In this document: positions 44,647-54,665 of the stretch, piece after piece
Numbering within the stretch: position 1 is the first letter of the stretch
How the letters are laid out: the number at the start of each line of letters is the position of its first letter
Assembly: GCF_947497125.1 (NCBI RefSeq)
Contig: NZ_CANMFI010000005.1
Location: 186,001-250,000, forward strand
Origin: an uncultured Polaribacter sp.
GTDB taxonomy: Bacteria; Bacteroidota; Bacteroidia; Flavobacteriales; Flavobacteriaceae
Direction of reading: 5' to 3'
Length of the DNA stretch: 64,000 bases
Notes under the pieces: generated by a model
What the model saw: only the letters and a program-made list of their open reading frames with translations
What the model was told of the DNA's origin: nothing
Databases searched by the model: none
Position numbers and translations under genes: made by a program

Positions 44647-46455
44647 ATGAAATATAAATTACACTTTTTAACAATCTCATTTATCATAGGTTTATTTATA
44701 CAATGTAGTAAACCAGATGAAGAAGTTCCTTTTTTTACTGTTTCGTTTTCAGCAACAAAAGGTGGGGCTGTTAGTTCAAATGGCGGTAAATATCAATTAG
44801 GAGAAAAAATATCTGTAACAGCGATCCCTGAAGGAGAATATGTATTTACCAAATGGTCTGATGAGAATACGAATACTCTAAGAAATTTCACAATAACTTC
44901 AGATATTAACCTAAACGCTTTATTTGAGAAAAGAAAGTATCCTTTAATAATTAATATTGAAGGTAATGGCCAGGTTAAAGAAGAAATTATAAGTCTGTCT
45001 AAAACAACAGACTATTCTTCTGGAACAAAAGTTAGATTAACTGCAATTCCTAGCGGTGAATGGGATAGATTTGATTCCTGGAGTGGCGATTTAATTTCTA
45101 CAGAAATTAGTGTTGAATTAGTAATTAATAAGCCTACAACAATAAATCTAAAGTTTACAGAAACTAATATGATGATAACAGAAAATGTTATCCCTATTGA
45201 AGAAGGACTATCTGTAGACGATATTTCAAGAACATTTTCAATACCTAGTGGAGTTTTTCATTACTCAACTGATTCTGATAATTATATCTTTTTCCCAGGA
45301 CAGGCTAATTGGATTTCTGGAGGTGCTATGGTAAACAAAGAAGATGTCCCAAGAGTACCTTCTGTAATTTTCAAATTAGGAAATTCTGGTTGGGAACTTT
45401 TCAAAGTAGACTATGAAGCCAAATTTTGGGGGGCTCGTAATTATGAAGTTATAGATAATGTTGTTGGGATTGGTGATGGAAATGAAATAGGAGACTCGAG
45501 TATGTGGTCTGGAGATTTATTTTATGGAAATATTTTAGCTGACGGAAATATTAATTGGTCAATTGTAAATGACGAAAATCAACAATCTTTTTTTCATGGC
45601 ACATGCTTGGGCGACATAAACGGCGATGGTATTACCGATATTGGTGGTTCTCCAGGTTTTGGAGGTGAATATGGAGATTTAAATCTATATTTTAAAGACA
45701 ATAGTGGTTTTTCATTTCAAAATGACTTAGTTTCTATAAGTGGATATCAACCATTTGCCATAGATTTTGCAGATTTAGATAATGATGGAATTGATGAAAT
45801 AGTTACAGCTACCTATATTATGGATGGAAGTCACTATCGTGAAAATGAACTAAATAGTATTTCTGTTTACAAATTCGACAAACAGTCAAACAAATTTCAT
45901 TTATTTTTTAAGTCTGAAGAACCATACGTTTTTTACAATAAATCATTTGGCGCAACTTCAATCAAATGTTTTGATTTTGATAATGATGGGGATATAGATA
46001 TCTCTGTTGCGCGAGAAAGACATGAAGGAGATGGTGCTTTTGAAATATGGTTAAATGAAGGTAATACTTTTAAACCTCACTATGTTTCGAAAGTTTATAC
46101 GCAAACAGAATTAATGTTTAGGGAGTTTTCTGTAATGGATGTTAATGGCGATTCATTTCCTGATATTGTTTTAAGACCTCACGCAGACGGAAATTTATAT
46201 AGGATAAATGGAGGAGTTAATATCATGGATTCTGGAGGAGTTCAACTAAATGAAATTATTCAGATTAATAATGGAGATGGAACATTCTCTCCTTATTATG
46301 AGAATGAACTCAAGTTAGATGGATATATCGTTAGAAATGTTTTACCATACATGAATGATGGCATTCTAAACTTTATAGGAACTTTTCCTGGAAACCATCA
46401 AAATGGAGATCCAGATAAGAAAGTTTATACAGTAAATGTAAAAATAAAAATATAA
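44647..46455 (+). CDS. Surface lipoprotein with InlB-type repeats and VCBS propeller
   Basis: 602 aa. Lipobox IQCSKPDEE with acidic residues after Cys (surface-export type). Two Bacterial_repeat domains (GGAVSSNGGKYQLGEKISVT, FTKWSDENTNT; then GNGQVKEE, FDSWSGDLIS), followed by FG-GAP/VCBS blades (DINGDGITDIGG, DLDNDGIDEIV, DFDNDGDIDIS). Divergent from the kelch-like regulator with a candidate operator between them. Confidence 0.82.
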   Translation: MKYKLHFLTISFIIGLFIQCSKPDEEVPFFTVSFSATKGGAVSSNGGKYQLGEKISVTAIPEGEYVFTKWSDENTNTLRNFTITSDINLNALFEKRKYPLIINIEGNGQVKEEIISLSKTTDYSSGTKVRLTAIPSGEWDRFDSWSGDLISTEISVELVINKPTTINLKFTETNMMITENVIPIEEGLSVDDISRTFSIPSGVFHYSTDSDNYIFFPGQANWISGGAMVNKEDVPRVPSVIFKLGNSGWELFKVDYEAKFWGARNYEVIDNVVGIGDGNEIGDSSMWSGDLFYGNILADGNINWSIVNDENQQSFFHGTCLGDINGDGITDIGGSPGFGGEYGDLNLYFKDNSGFSFQNDLVSISGYQPFAIDFADLDNDGIDEIVTATYIMDGSHYRENELNSISVYKFDKQSNKFHLFFKSEEPYVFYNKSFGATSIKCFDFDNDGDIDISVARERHEGDGAFEIWLNEGNTFKPHYVSKVYTQTELMFREFSVMDVNGDSFPDIVLRPHADGNLYRINGGVNIMDSGGVQLNEIIQINNGDGTFSPYYENELKLDGYIVRNVLPYMNDGILNFIGTFPGNHQNGDPDKKVYTVNVKIKI

Positions 46456-46563
46456 TTATTTTCTACTTAGACTTTAATTAAAAATGGGAAAGTTGCTTAC
46501 TAAAAACTCCTGAAAACACTTGTTGGATGGAGTTTTATTTTAAAGTTAAGAAACAAACTATTA

Positions 46564-47991
46564 ATGAAAATATTAAATATGAAAAAAGTAGTTTTATATC
46601 TATTAATCATCGTGATTTATTCTTGTTCAAAAGAATCAGAAATAATCCCTGAACCAGAATTGTCAATTTATCCATTTTCAGTAAATGTTGAAGGAGAGGG
46701 AAACATAACCTATCAATCACAAAACGGATTATCAACTTCAAACTATGAATCAGGCACCATAATTACTTTAGAAGCTAATCCATCAAAAAAATGGGAGTTT
46801 ATTGGTTGGTCTGGAAGTATTATTTCTTCAGAAAATCCTCTTGAAATTATAATTTCAGATTCTACTGAAGTTACTGCAAAATTTATGCGATACTTTGATT
46901 ACAAACAACCCTCATATAAGTTTAAAAATTCAGATTTTTGGGTGGATATTGAGTCTATACCGACTTCGAATGGGTTAGACCTTTTTCAAACAAGCTATTC
47001 AGCAGCATATTCTTATGCTGATTTTAATAGAGATGGTTATGAGGACATTTTATTAGCAAAAAATAAGTATAACATAGAGAGACATCCGTTAGAATTATTT
47101 TTGAATAATAAGAATGAGAGTTTTGTTTTAGATCAAACACTAATCGAAAATAATATTGGTTGTGAAACTGCAAGGAAATCTATTGTAGGTGATTATAACG
47201 ATGATGGTAAGCCTGATCTTTTTTTTGCTGATCACGGTGCTGAAGGTAACGTGTATGAATTCGCATATCCAAGTATATTACTTAGCAACTCTAATGGATA
47301 TAAATTCGAAATATTAAATAATTTACCAAAAGCGTTTTATCATGGTGCTGCTTCAGGAGATATTGATAATGACGGTGATTTAGATATTATTACATCTACA
47401 GGTTTAGTTTTAATAAATGATGGAGCAGCTAATTTTATAGAAATGAATGACTTATGGGATACAAATGAAGGTGGAATTTATACTGTTGAATTAATTGATA
47501 TCAATAACGATAGTTTTTTAGATTTAATTGTTGGAGGACACACCATGACAACCTATGATTTAAAATCCGAAAAGATTTATTTTGGTAACGGTGTAAATTT
47601 CTCTGATTCAAACTCTATTCTACTCCCAAAAGTTTTTGGATATGGTGTTTCAACTGATTTTTCATTTTATGATATAAATAATGATGGGTTTGAAGATATT
47701 TTTGTGAATCGTGCAGGAGGATCTGTCACAGCAAATAACACTTACGATTCTGACTTTTATGTCGGATGGAGTGTGCAATTGATAATTAATAACCAAGGCA
47801 AGGAATTTATAGATGTTACTAAAGATTACTTCAACATTTATCAGGGTAATGAACCTTGTATGGTTTGGATTAGAACTCAAGATATTGACAATAATGGATT
47901 CTTAGATTTATTTGAAAATGACAAGTATCATTTCGATACAAATCAAATTTTTAGATGGGAATGGAATGGATCTCTTTTTATTAAAAAATAA
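46564..47991 (+). CDS. Surface lipoprotein, Bacterial_repeat plus VCBS propeller
   Basis: 475 aa (an ATG at 46579 gives a more usual signal peptide, MKKVVLYLLIIVIYSCSKES). One GEGNITYQSQ/WEFIGWSGS repeat domain, then FG-GAP blades (DFNRDGYEDILLA, DYNDDGKPDLFFA, DIDNDGDLDIITS, DINNDGFEDIFVN). A shorter relative of the upstream 602-aa protein, probably co-regulated; 108 bp downstream of it. Confidence 0.82.
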   Translation: MKILNMKKVVLYLLIIVIYSCSKESEIIPEPELSIYPFSVNVEGEGNITYQSQNGLSTSNYESGTIITLEANPSKKWEFIGWSGSIISSENPLEIIISDSTEVTAKFMRYFDYKQPSYKFKNSDFWVDIESIPTSNGLDLFQTSYSAAYSYADFNRDGYEDILLAKNKYNIERHPLELFLNNKNESFVLDQTLIENNIGCETARKSIVGDYNDDGKPDLFFADHGAEGNVYEFAYPSILLSNSNGYKFEILNNLPKAFYHGAASGDIDNDGDLDIITSTGLVLINDGAANFIEMNDLWDTNEGGIYTVELIDINNDSFLDLIVGGHTMTTYDLKSEKIYFGNGVNFSDSNSILLPKVFGYGVSTDFSFYDINNDGFEDIFVNRAGGSVTANNTYDSDFYVGWSVQLIINNQGKEFIDVTKDYFNIYQGNEPCMVWIRTQDIDNNGFLDLFENDKYHFDTNQIFRWEWNGSLFIKK

Positions 47992-48001
47992 TTTTTTATG
48001 T

Positions 48002-48529
48002 AATTATTAGAGGTTTTAGAAATTGATTAAAGTTCCTAATAACTTTAGTCTACACATTAAAATACCCTTGATCGACAATGTGTTTGGTTCTATCCTCTCC
48101 TCTATCTCTAATATACTTTAGAAACTCTCGTTCAGATTTATGACCAGAAAAATGAATGATATACTGGGTTTTGAGTGAAATATATTAAAATTTAAACTCG
48201 TTAACTTTTCATTTACGAAACTCTTATATCTAAATTTTAACGGTAAGCTACATTTATATAATTAATTAATAATTGTATGAAAAATAATGTTTTTTTAAAA
48301 CCTTCATTCAGCTAACTATCATGTTCTTCCATATAAAGAAATATTTTATTTATTTATTTATTTATTTATTTATTAGTCTCAATATATTACAATCATTAAT
48401 TTTGAAATAATTATTTTAATTTAATAATTTGTAATAAAATTTACAATTTATTTTTAGTTAAACCAAAAAAAGCTGATGTTTTTGTAAATTAAATCACAAT
48501 TTATTAACCAATATAAAAACCATTAAATT
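48002..48529 (+). repeat. Repeat unit C: integrase-tail fragment, flanks and TTTA tract
   Basis: 48030-48164 repeats the integrase 3' end (as in 41222-41355). The sequence to about 48455 parallels 41356-41550, interrupted by an extra stretch of about 80 bp at 48185-48265. At 48344-48374 the copy has about seven TTTA tetranucleotides where unit A has none. The remainder to 48529 is the AT-rich leader of the next gene. Confidence 0.8.
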
Positions 48530-48901
48530 ATGGAAGGAATGATTATTACAATGGCTTTATTTATAGGTGTTCCAGTATTAGTATCTGGAGCATTTATCTT
48601 AAAATTTTTAGCGAGAAAAGTAGGGAAAATAGAAAATGCTAATTTTAAAAACTCCCTATTAGTTGAAATTGCGGCGGGTGTATTAGTAGCAATAATTATA
48701 AGTCCAATAGGATTTGAAGAATTAATGGAATTAGGAGTTATTGGAAGTATATTAGTATATATATTTTTATTAACAATAGCCTACACCTTAATGGGGAAGC
48801 TGATATGGAAATCTAGTTTCATTCAATCTTTTAAAGCTAATATTATTTGGATATTAGTTTTATCTATAATTATTAGCATTGTTATTTCAACATTCTATTA
48901 A
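48530..48901 (+). CDS. Small integral membrane protein
   Basis: 123 aa with about four hydrophobic helices (residues 4-26, 42-60, 70-90, 104-122) and a KFLARKVGKIENAN loop. No family recognised. It sits alone between an integrase-tail repeat and the intact integrase, followed by a strong terminator. Confidence 0.6.
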   Translation: MEGMIITMALFIGVPVLVSGAFILKFLARKVGKIENANFKNSLLVEIAAGVLVAIIISPIGFEELMELGVIGSILVYIFLLTIAYTLMGKLIWKSSFIQSFKANIIWILVLSIIISIVISTFY

Positions 48902-48970
48902 TATCATTTATTATTATTTCAAACGCTTTTAGAGTTAAAATTAATTTTAATATTTTAAAAAAAATATCTA

Positions 48971-49000
48971 AAAAAGTCATCAGAAATGGTGACTTTTTTT
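48971..49000 (+). terminator. Rho-independent terminator
   Basis: Arms AAAAAGTCA / TGACTTTTT with T run, 70 bp after the membrane-protein stop; symmetrical A/T flanks could also serve the leftward integrase. Confidence 0.8.
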
Positions 49001-49070
49001 GCTTTAAACTTAAGTATATAAATTATTTACAATTAAAGAAACGTTGATTAAAGTTCCTAATAACTTTAGT

Positions 49071-50372
49071 CTACACATTAAAATACCCTTGATCAACAAT
49101 ATGTTTGGTTCTATCCTCTCCTCTATCTCTAATATATTTTAGGAACTCACGTTCAGATTTATGACCAGAAAAGTGCATGATATATAACGATGACATTCCC
49201 TTTTTATAATTATTGGTACAGAAACTTCTACGACCGGTGTGTGTTTCAATCATCTCCCATTTGAGTTTGTTTCTCTTCAACAACTTCCCTCCTTTGGTGA
49301 TTTCTGTTTTTATAACCGCGTTAAATCCTAATATCCTCCCTACAATCTTAATGTTTTCATTAATATCCGTGTCATGAAGATATGGTGGGGGTTGATTGTT
49401 GTACCTTGTCATAATCTCTCGGATTTCCAATGTGATTGGACAATCCACAATGTTCTTGGTTTTACGTTGTTTGATTCTAAAACACTCCAACCCATTTATA
49501 TCAATAATATTTTCTGAGGTAATTCCATTATAATCACTAACTCGTTGACCGGTATAACATCCCATTAAGAATTTATCTCTTGCCAATTCCATCCTTTTAT
49601 TAAAGGACAAGTCCAATTTCAATATTTGATTTATTTCATCTTCATTCAAATAAATTGCTGTGGTTTCTTCTGTTGATACTTTAAAATATTTTAGTGGAGG
49701 ATTCGATATCAATCCTTGATTCTTGGCTTCAATCACAAACATTTTAAGGTTTTTAAAGTGTTTTGATATCGTGTTTAGAGCCAAGTTCTCATGAACCTCT
49801 AAAAACTGTCTAAAATCATCTAAAAAGGGTTTATCAAATGAACTAAAGTCAACTCTAACTTTTCTTAATCGTTTATATTTCTTTAATTTCGTTAAGGATC
49901 CTTTGTACAAGGTATAGGATAATTGTGCAATTTGATCTTTTTTTTGATTCAAATAATTTTCAGAAAACTTAAAAAAATCAACAGGAACTATTTCTTCTCT
50001 CTCTACAGGTTCTATTTTACCTGTTATGATATCTAACGTTTCTCTTATAAGTTCTTTTGTTATTAGTCTTTCTTCATCTATATATCGACTATAAGTATTC
50101 ATCAATTCAGTTTCTAACTTATTTAAATAGTTATTGACCGTATGTGAATTGATAACTCTTGATTTATTGGTTTTAACGCGTTGTTTTTGATAATCCCAAT
50201 CCGCATAAGAAACTGTATATCCTGTGGAGTAACTTACTCGTTTGTCTGCACCTCCAAAAGAGAACCACAATAAAATTAAACTTTCTTGATATCTATTTTC
50301 TGACAAATACTTCTTTGATTTTTTTAAACTAAATCGAACCGCCGATTTTGTTGACCTTAACACCTTATACAT
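49071..50372 (-). CDS. Tyrosine integrase of the tRNA-Phe island
   Basis: 433 aa. N-terminal arm-binding part with GYTVSYADWDYQKQRV, a SAM-like core-binding domain (residues about 130-235) and a catalytic domain with CYTGQRVSDY (Arg277), ETHTGRRSFC (His378, Arg381), FSGHKSEREFLKYI (His404, Tyr413). All expected residues are present. The gene lies 190 bp from the right attachment repeat and is transcribed away from it. Its 3' end is duplicated at 41.2 and 48.0 kb, with a trace at 43.15 kb. Confidence 0.93.
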   Translation of the reverse strand: MYKVLRSTKSAVRFSLKKSKKYLSENRYQESLILLWFSFGGADKRVSYSTGYTVSYADWDYQKQRVKTNKSRVINSHTVNNYLNKLETELMNTYSRYIDEERLITKELIRETLDIITGKIEPVEREEIVPVDFFKFSENYLNQKKDQIAQLSYTLYKGSLTKLKKYKRLRKVRVDFSSFDKPFLDDFRQFLEVHENLALNTISKHFKNLKMFVIEAKNQGLISNPPLKYFKVSTEETTAIYLNEDEINQILKLDLSFNKRMELARDKFLMGCYTGQRVSDYNGITSENIIDINGLECFRIKQRKTKNIVDCPITLEIREIMTRYNNQPPPYLHDTDINENIKIVGRILGFNAVIKTEITKGGKLLKRNKLKWEMIETHTGRRSFCTNNYKKGMSSLYIMHFSGHKSEREFLKYIRDRGEDRTKHIVDQGYFNV

Positions 50373-50417
50373 CTTTCTCTAAATTAGTGATCTTGGCTAA
50401 GATAAGGCAAGAATACG

Positions 50418-50444
50418 GGTTGCTCGAGAGGTTGCTCGGCAGGT
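50418..50444 (+). repeat. Double TTGCTCG motif, copy 3 (integrase promoter region)
   Basis: GGTTGCTCGAGAGGTTGCTC just upstream of the integrase start, after TGATCTTGGCTAAGATAA. Possible integrase-binding or autoregulatory site. Confidence 0.65.
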
Positions 50445-50564
50445 TTAAATCATTGTTATTTCTTTTGATTTCTTTTTACTTTTTTATAACATTATAACCA
50501 TTATACTACTGATTAACAATTACTTATATTAAATTGTAGTAAAATGATGTAAACCTAAAATTCA

Positions 50565-50673
50565 CCTGGAGGTACCACAAAATTGTCCCGTAACTCATTT
50601 ATAAACAATGATTTACGGGTTTTTTGGTTTTTGGGGTTGCTCGAAAGGTTGCTCGGGAGGCATAAAAAGATAA
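50565..50673 (+). repeat. Right attachment repeat (attR)
   Basis: Begins CCTGGAGGTACCACAAAATT, the 3' end of tRNA-Phe without the rest of the gene, and continues through the same terminator and double TTGCTCG motif (50635-50660) as attL. About three mismatches over 109 bp. Confidence 0.85.
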
Positions 50674-50730
50674 CTGTGAACTGATTATATTACACTCCAA
50701 AAGTTAAGTTATTAATGACTTAAGTAACCT

Positions 50731-50823
50731 ATGAAACAACGAATTAAACATTGCACCATTTGTAAAGTAGATAGACTCAAACTAACCTGTGTTTCTGTTA
50801 ATAGAGTTAACTTTGATTATTAA
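50731..50823 (+). pseudogene. Truncated copy of the zinc-ribbon gene
   Basis: MKQRIKHCTICKVD matches the start of the 55-aa protein at 6222 and then diverges to a stop after 30 codons; the second CxxC pair is lost. It lies the same distance after attR as the intact gene does after attL. Confidence 0.6.
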
Positions 50824-50829
50824 TTTATA

Positions 50830-52782
50830 CTATTCTTTTATGCATCTTATACAAACCCCTTTATCGCCATACGAGAGATCTTGTAAAGAATAGTTATAAT
50901 TATTTTTAGAAAAAGCTACTTTATAATTTGAAAGCCATAATGAAGTACTTTGTCTATAGTTATACCAAACACCATCAGCACTAATAGCTCCATACAACTT
51001 TAAATTAAACCCATTTGGTGTTCCCTGAAATAATTGCCATTCGTTTGAATTAGACATTAAATTTACTACTGGAGTATTCGGAAAATCAAGGCTACTAATT
51101 AATATATCCCAATCGTTTTTTGTTGGAATTCTCCAACCTTGTGGACAAATATTGTAATTGTTAGCAACTACCACAGTGCTATTATAGTAAACCCTTCCTT
51201 CTATGCTAGAATACAAACTAGTGTTTACGTTATCATTACTATACCAAAATTGAGATGATGTTGATTGTGTTAAATTTATACCATTATTAAATCGAGTTAC
51301 TTTTAAGTTTTCTGCCATCCAAACTTGATTTCCTATTGCTATTGTATTATAACTATTTTGATCAATATCTGAAACACTACCATAATTAAAAGGAGTTACA
51401 AATTGATAATTATCACTGAAAACACCATACTGAATAATCCCAGCCTCATTTTTTGCATATGCTCTATAGAAATAACGTTTACCTTGTTCTAATTCAGATA
51501 CATTTACATTAAATGTTCCAACGCCACTTCCACTTTTATTAATATAATTATCATAATCACTAATCAAATAAAGGCCATTCATGTATTCACTTATTATAAC
51601 ACCTCTTTCAATAACAGCAAGACTTCCATCATTATTAACATTATTACCATTTATTTCTACACCATTAAATGTTAGATTCGTAAACTGACCAGTTGTTACG
51701 GTAAGATCATCGGTTAATGTTGTAAAGGAAACAATTTCACCATAAGCTATCCCATTATTATTTTCTGCAAAAGCTCTAACATAATAAATACTTCCAGGAA
51801 TTAAATTCTCTATTGATAACAAACCATCTCCTTCAACAATAAAATTACTGTTTGCATTTACTGAAAGTAACTGTGGGTTTTCGTTGTAAATAATACCTGA
51901 CTGTGTAATAGCTGATCCTAAGTTTGTAATTTCTACACCTGATTTTGCTGACAAATAAGAAATTTCTACAATTGGTTTTGTAACTACTGTTGGTAATGCA
52001 TCACTTGTTGTAAAGTTATATGTGTTTCCGTAAAACGACCCAAGGCTATTTGTTGCATATGCCCTATAAAAGTAATTAGTTAGAGGGGTTAATCCTGAAA
52101 TAGTACTTGAAAAATTTGAAGCACCTGGTCCCTCATCAGTTTTTGTATTTAAGTCTACACTAGGATTTGGTACTGTACTCCAAACTAAACCTTTTGAAGT
52201 AATACTTGCTCCACCATCTGAGCCAATAGTCCCTCCAGAAACAGCTCCAATACTATTAATTTGAGAAATATCCCTTGTTGTAATTTCTATTGAATTAGAG
52301 AGATTATTACCACTAGAAATACCCCAATTAACCCCATCCCAAACTAAAATATCACCTACATTTACTCCATCAGGAATACCTGTTCCATTGCCACTATTTG
52401 CAGCATACAAAGCATAAGGCACGCTTAAAAGCTGTGTGGTACCCATCGCTAAATAACCACTGCCAGTATTCAATTCAATTCCTAAATAATAATTACCCAA
52501 AGACCAATCTAAATCAGAAAAAGCACCTGTTGTGGCTGTTCCTTGGCCGATAACTAAGTTTACTTGACCCAAATCATCAGTTGGTACATAGTGCGTTTCT
52601 GTAAAAATTGGCACTGCGGTTTGTGAACCCTGTATCACATTAAACTTAAAATACACATTGGTATTTATTATTAATTCTCCTGCACTATTTCTTACTGTTG
52701 CTTGGTAATTAAAACCCTGTGGCGCTTGGGCGAAAGTTGCAATTGTAAAAACTAACGCAAAAAATGTAACTATCTTTTTCAT
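50830..52782 (-). CDS. Secreted protein with C-terminal FISUMP domain
   Basis: 650 aa from the ATG at 52782 (MKKIVTFFALVFTIATFAQ); an earlier ATG at 52830 is less likely. A shared N-terminal module of about 150 residues ([19 protein letters not shown], then [13 protein letters not shown]), several fibronectin-type repeats (YFYRAYATNSLGSFYG, YYVRAFAENNNGIAYGE, YFYRAYAKNEAG) and a FISUMP domain (VWMAENLKVTRFNNG, CPQGWRIPTKNDWDILI, CIRCIKE). Likely a surface carbohydrate-related or structural protein; function unproven. Confidence 0.85.
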   Translation of the reverse strand: MKKIVTFFALVFTIATFAQAPQGFNYQATVRNSAGELIINTNVYFKFNVIQGSQTAVPIFTETHYVPTDDLGQVNLVIGQGTATTGAFSDLDWSLGNYYLGIELNTGSGYLAMGTTQLLSVPYALYAANSGNGTGIPDGVNVGDILVWDGVNWGISSGNNLSNSIEITTRDISQINSIGAVSGGTIGSDGGASITSKGLVWSTVPNPSVDLNTKTDEGPGASNFSSTISGLTPLTNYFYRAYATNSLGSFYGNTYNFTTSDALPTVVTKPIVEISYLSAKSGVEITNLGSAITQSGIIYNENPQLLSVNANSNFIVEGDGLLSIENLIPGSIYYVRAFAENNNGIAYGEIVSFTTLTDDLTVTTGQFTNLTFNGVEINGNNVNNDGSLAVIERGVIISEYMNGLYLISDYDNYINKSGSGVGTFNVNVSELEQGKRYFYRAYAKNEAGIIQYGVFSDNYQFVTPFNYGSVSDIDQNSYNTIAIGNQVWMAENLKVTRFNNGINLTQSTSSQFWYSNDNVNTSLYSSIEGRVYYNSTVVVANNYNICPQGWRIPTKNDWDILISSLDFPNTPVVNLMSNSNEWQLFQGTPNGFNLKLYGAISADGVWYNYRQSTSLWLSNYKVAFSKNNYNYSLQDLSYGDKGVCIRCIKE

Positions 52783-52869
52783 ATAAAAAATTATTTCTAT
52801 AGTACTAGAACTCATTTTCACAAAAATCATGACTAAACAATATTTATTGTGAAAACAAAAGTTTTAAAC

Positions 52870-54054
52870 TTAATTAAAGTTAGGTTTTGGCAATGTCCAA
52901 TTAGGAGTATTATCAGAAAATGAAGCATAATCATTTACACTACTTACATTCCAACCAGATAAATCTTTATTAAAACTTACGGCACTAGAAAACATACTTC
53001 CCATGTCAGCCACACTACTCACATCCCAAGAACCAATGTCTTGATTGAAAGAGGATGCTCCACCAAACATATAAAACATATTAGTAACACTACTCACATC
53101 CCAATTACCAATATCTTGATTGAAAGATTTTGCTCTCTCAAACATCCATCCCATATCAGTAACCTTACTCACATCCCAATTACTTATATCTTGATTGAAA
53201 GCTTCTGCAGAGGACTGTTGCGAGCTAAACATTTGTCTCATATTAGTTACATTACTCACATCCCAGTTTCCGATATCTTGATTAAATGGGGTAGTAAAAG
53301 AATTATTATTAAAAAGCGAACTCATATCAGTAATTTTTGTCGTACATATTTTTGTGAGGTCTCCTTGTCCATCTTCTCCAAGAATATCAAGAAGCATATC
53401 TCTATTAACAACAGTATACTCCACACCATCTATTATTCCTTTATCTCCAACATTAGCACTATCATAAGCTTTTACAGTAACACCGTCCATATAAACCACA
53501 GCTAATTGCTGTTGAAGAGTCGCTATTAGTCCATCTACATAACTTTTAGTTACTACATCTTGTGCATCTGTTGGGTCTGCTACATTTTTAATCTGTTGGT
53601 TATTCGCAGAATTTCCCTCTACCAACACAGACTCTAAAGTAGGAGTTGTTGCTGTTCCATTACCACTATTAGCTGCATACAAAGCATAAGGCACGCTTAA
53701 AAGCTGTGTGGTACCCATCGCTAAATAACCACTGCCAGTATTCAATTCAATTCCTAAATAATAATTACCCAAAGACCAATCTAAATCAGAAAAAGCACCT
53801 GTTATTGCTGTGCCCTGGCCGATAACTAGGTTTACTTGACCTAAATCATCAGTTGGTACATAGTGCGTTTCTGTAAAAATTGGAACTGCTGTTTGTGAAC
53901 CCTGTATTACATTAAACTTAAAATACACATTGGTATTTAGTATTAATTCTCCTGCACTATTTCTTACTGTTGCTTGGTAATTAAAACCCTGTGGCGCTTG
54001 GGCAAAAGTTGTAATTGTAAAAACTAACGCTAAAAATGTAACTATCTTTTTCAT
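52870..54054 (-). CDS. Secreted BspA-like (DUF285) repeat protein
   Basis: 394 aa from [19 protein letters not shown] at 54054. The N-terminal module is nearly identical to that of the 650-aa neighbour. The C-terminal half has DUF285 repeats of about 25 residues ([16 protein letters not shown] type, five to six copies). Such repeats are common on Bacteroidetes and mycoplasma surface proteins and may bind host or particle surfaces. It ends without a T9SS domain. Confidence 0.85.
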   Translation of the reverse strand: MKKIVTFLALVFTITTFAQAPQGFNYQATVRNSAGELILNTNVYFKFNVIQGSQTAVPIFTETHYVPTDDLGQVNLVIGQGTAITGAFSDLDWSLGNYYLGIELNTGSGYLAMGTTQLLSVPYALYAANSGNGTATTPTLESVLVEGNSANNQQIKNVADPTDAQDVVTKSYVDGLIATLQQQLAVVYMDGVTVKAYDSANVGDKGIIDGVEYTVVNRDMLLDILGEDGQGDLTKICTTKITDMSSLFNNNSFTTPFNQDIGNWDVSNVTNMRQMFSSQQSSAEAFNQDISNWDVSKVTDMGWMFERAKSFNQDIGNWDVSSVTNMFYMFGGASSFNQDIGSWDVSSVADMGSMFSSAVSFNKDLSGWNVSSVNDYASFSDNTPNWTLPKPNFN

Positions 54055-54067
54055 TGGGGGATCTCTT

Positions 54068-54541
54068 TTATTTCTTAATAATTTTATAAGTATTTGTTTG
54101 TTTTGAATCTTTTGTAGTAATTCTAACAAAATAAATACCCTTTGTAAGGTTTTTTAAACTGATTGGGTTTTGTTTTTGATGCATTGTCTTTAGAATTTGT
54201 TTTCCGTTAGCATCAGAGAGTATTACCTCAAATTGCTGCTCTACAGGATGACTTATAAAAACAAATTCGGTAGTAGGATTCGGAAAAAACTTAAATTGTA
54301 ATGTAAGTGCTGGCGCTTGTATAGACAGCGTATTCAAATTTAACGAAGGATAATACCCATTGCCTAATTGATACGTGCCATCTGCATCTGTCATTGCACC
54401 AACAATTAATTCGCCACCTGTGTAACTAAGTTTATTCGTTTCGTTTTCAAAACTACCACCTGTAGGACCAATTACTTGTTTTGAAATAGTTTGTGCACAA
54501 ACCGAACTTGATATTAATAGGAAGAAAATTATTCTTTTCAT
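54068..54541 (-). CDS. Small T9SS type A sorting-domain protein
   Basis: 157 aa from [18 protein letters not shown] short N-terminal part ([40 protein letters not shown]) is followed by a complete C-terminal T9SS domain ([33 protein letters not shown]). Stops 14 bp before the DUF285 gene, so the three secreted-protein genes are probably one operon. Confidence 0.85.
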   Translation of the reverse strand: MKRIIFFLLISSSVCAQTISKQVIGPTGGSFENETNKLSYTGGELIVGAMTDADGTYQLGNGYYPSLNLNTLSIQAPALTLQFKFFPNPTTEFVFISHPVEQQFEVILSDANGKQILKTMHQKQNPISLKNLTKGIYFVRITTKDSKQTNTYKIIKK

Positions 54542-54665
54542 AGTTAACAATATTTTAAAAGTAAAGTTACGAATTTAATTCAAAAGGTTTATTAAAAAAT
54601 TATACGACATCATAATTTCGCATATATTTTAATATTCAATTTTATCACAAAACTCAACAGTTAAC

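Larger units (their letters stand above)
6062..50673 (+). mobile_element. Composite genomic island integrated at tRNA-Phe
   Basis: Bounded by 109-bp direct repeats, with the intact tRNA at the left end and a tyrosine integrase 190 bp inside the right end. It carries a T9SS giant protein, element A, metal-resistance genes and several secreted-protein cassettes. No relaxase, coupling protein or type IV secretion genes were seen, so it is either non-conjugative, mobilised in trans, or decayed. Internal copies of the att-like double TTGCTCG motif (about 11.92 kb and 50.42 kb) suggest that it grew by more than one integration at the same site. Confidence 0.75.

Noticed and set aside
50565..50580. 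Second tRNA-Phe gene at the right attachment repeat
   Set aside because: Only the last bases of the tRNA (from the T arm) are present; no anticodon or D arm upstream.
53041..53505. 154-aa plus-strand frame opposite the DUF285 gene
   Set aside because: Regular ISNITHIP-type repeats are the antisense shadow of the DUF285 repeats.
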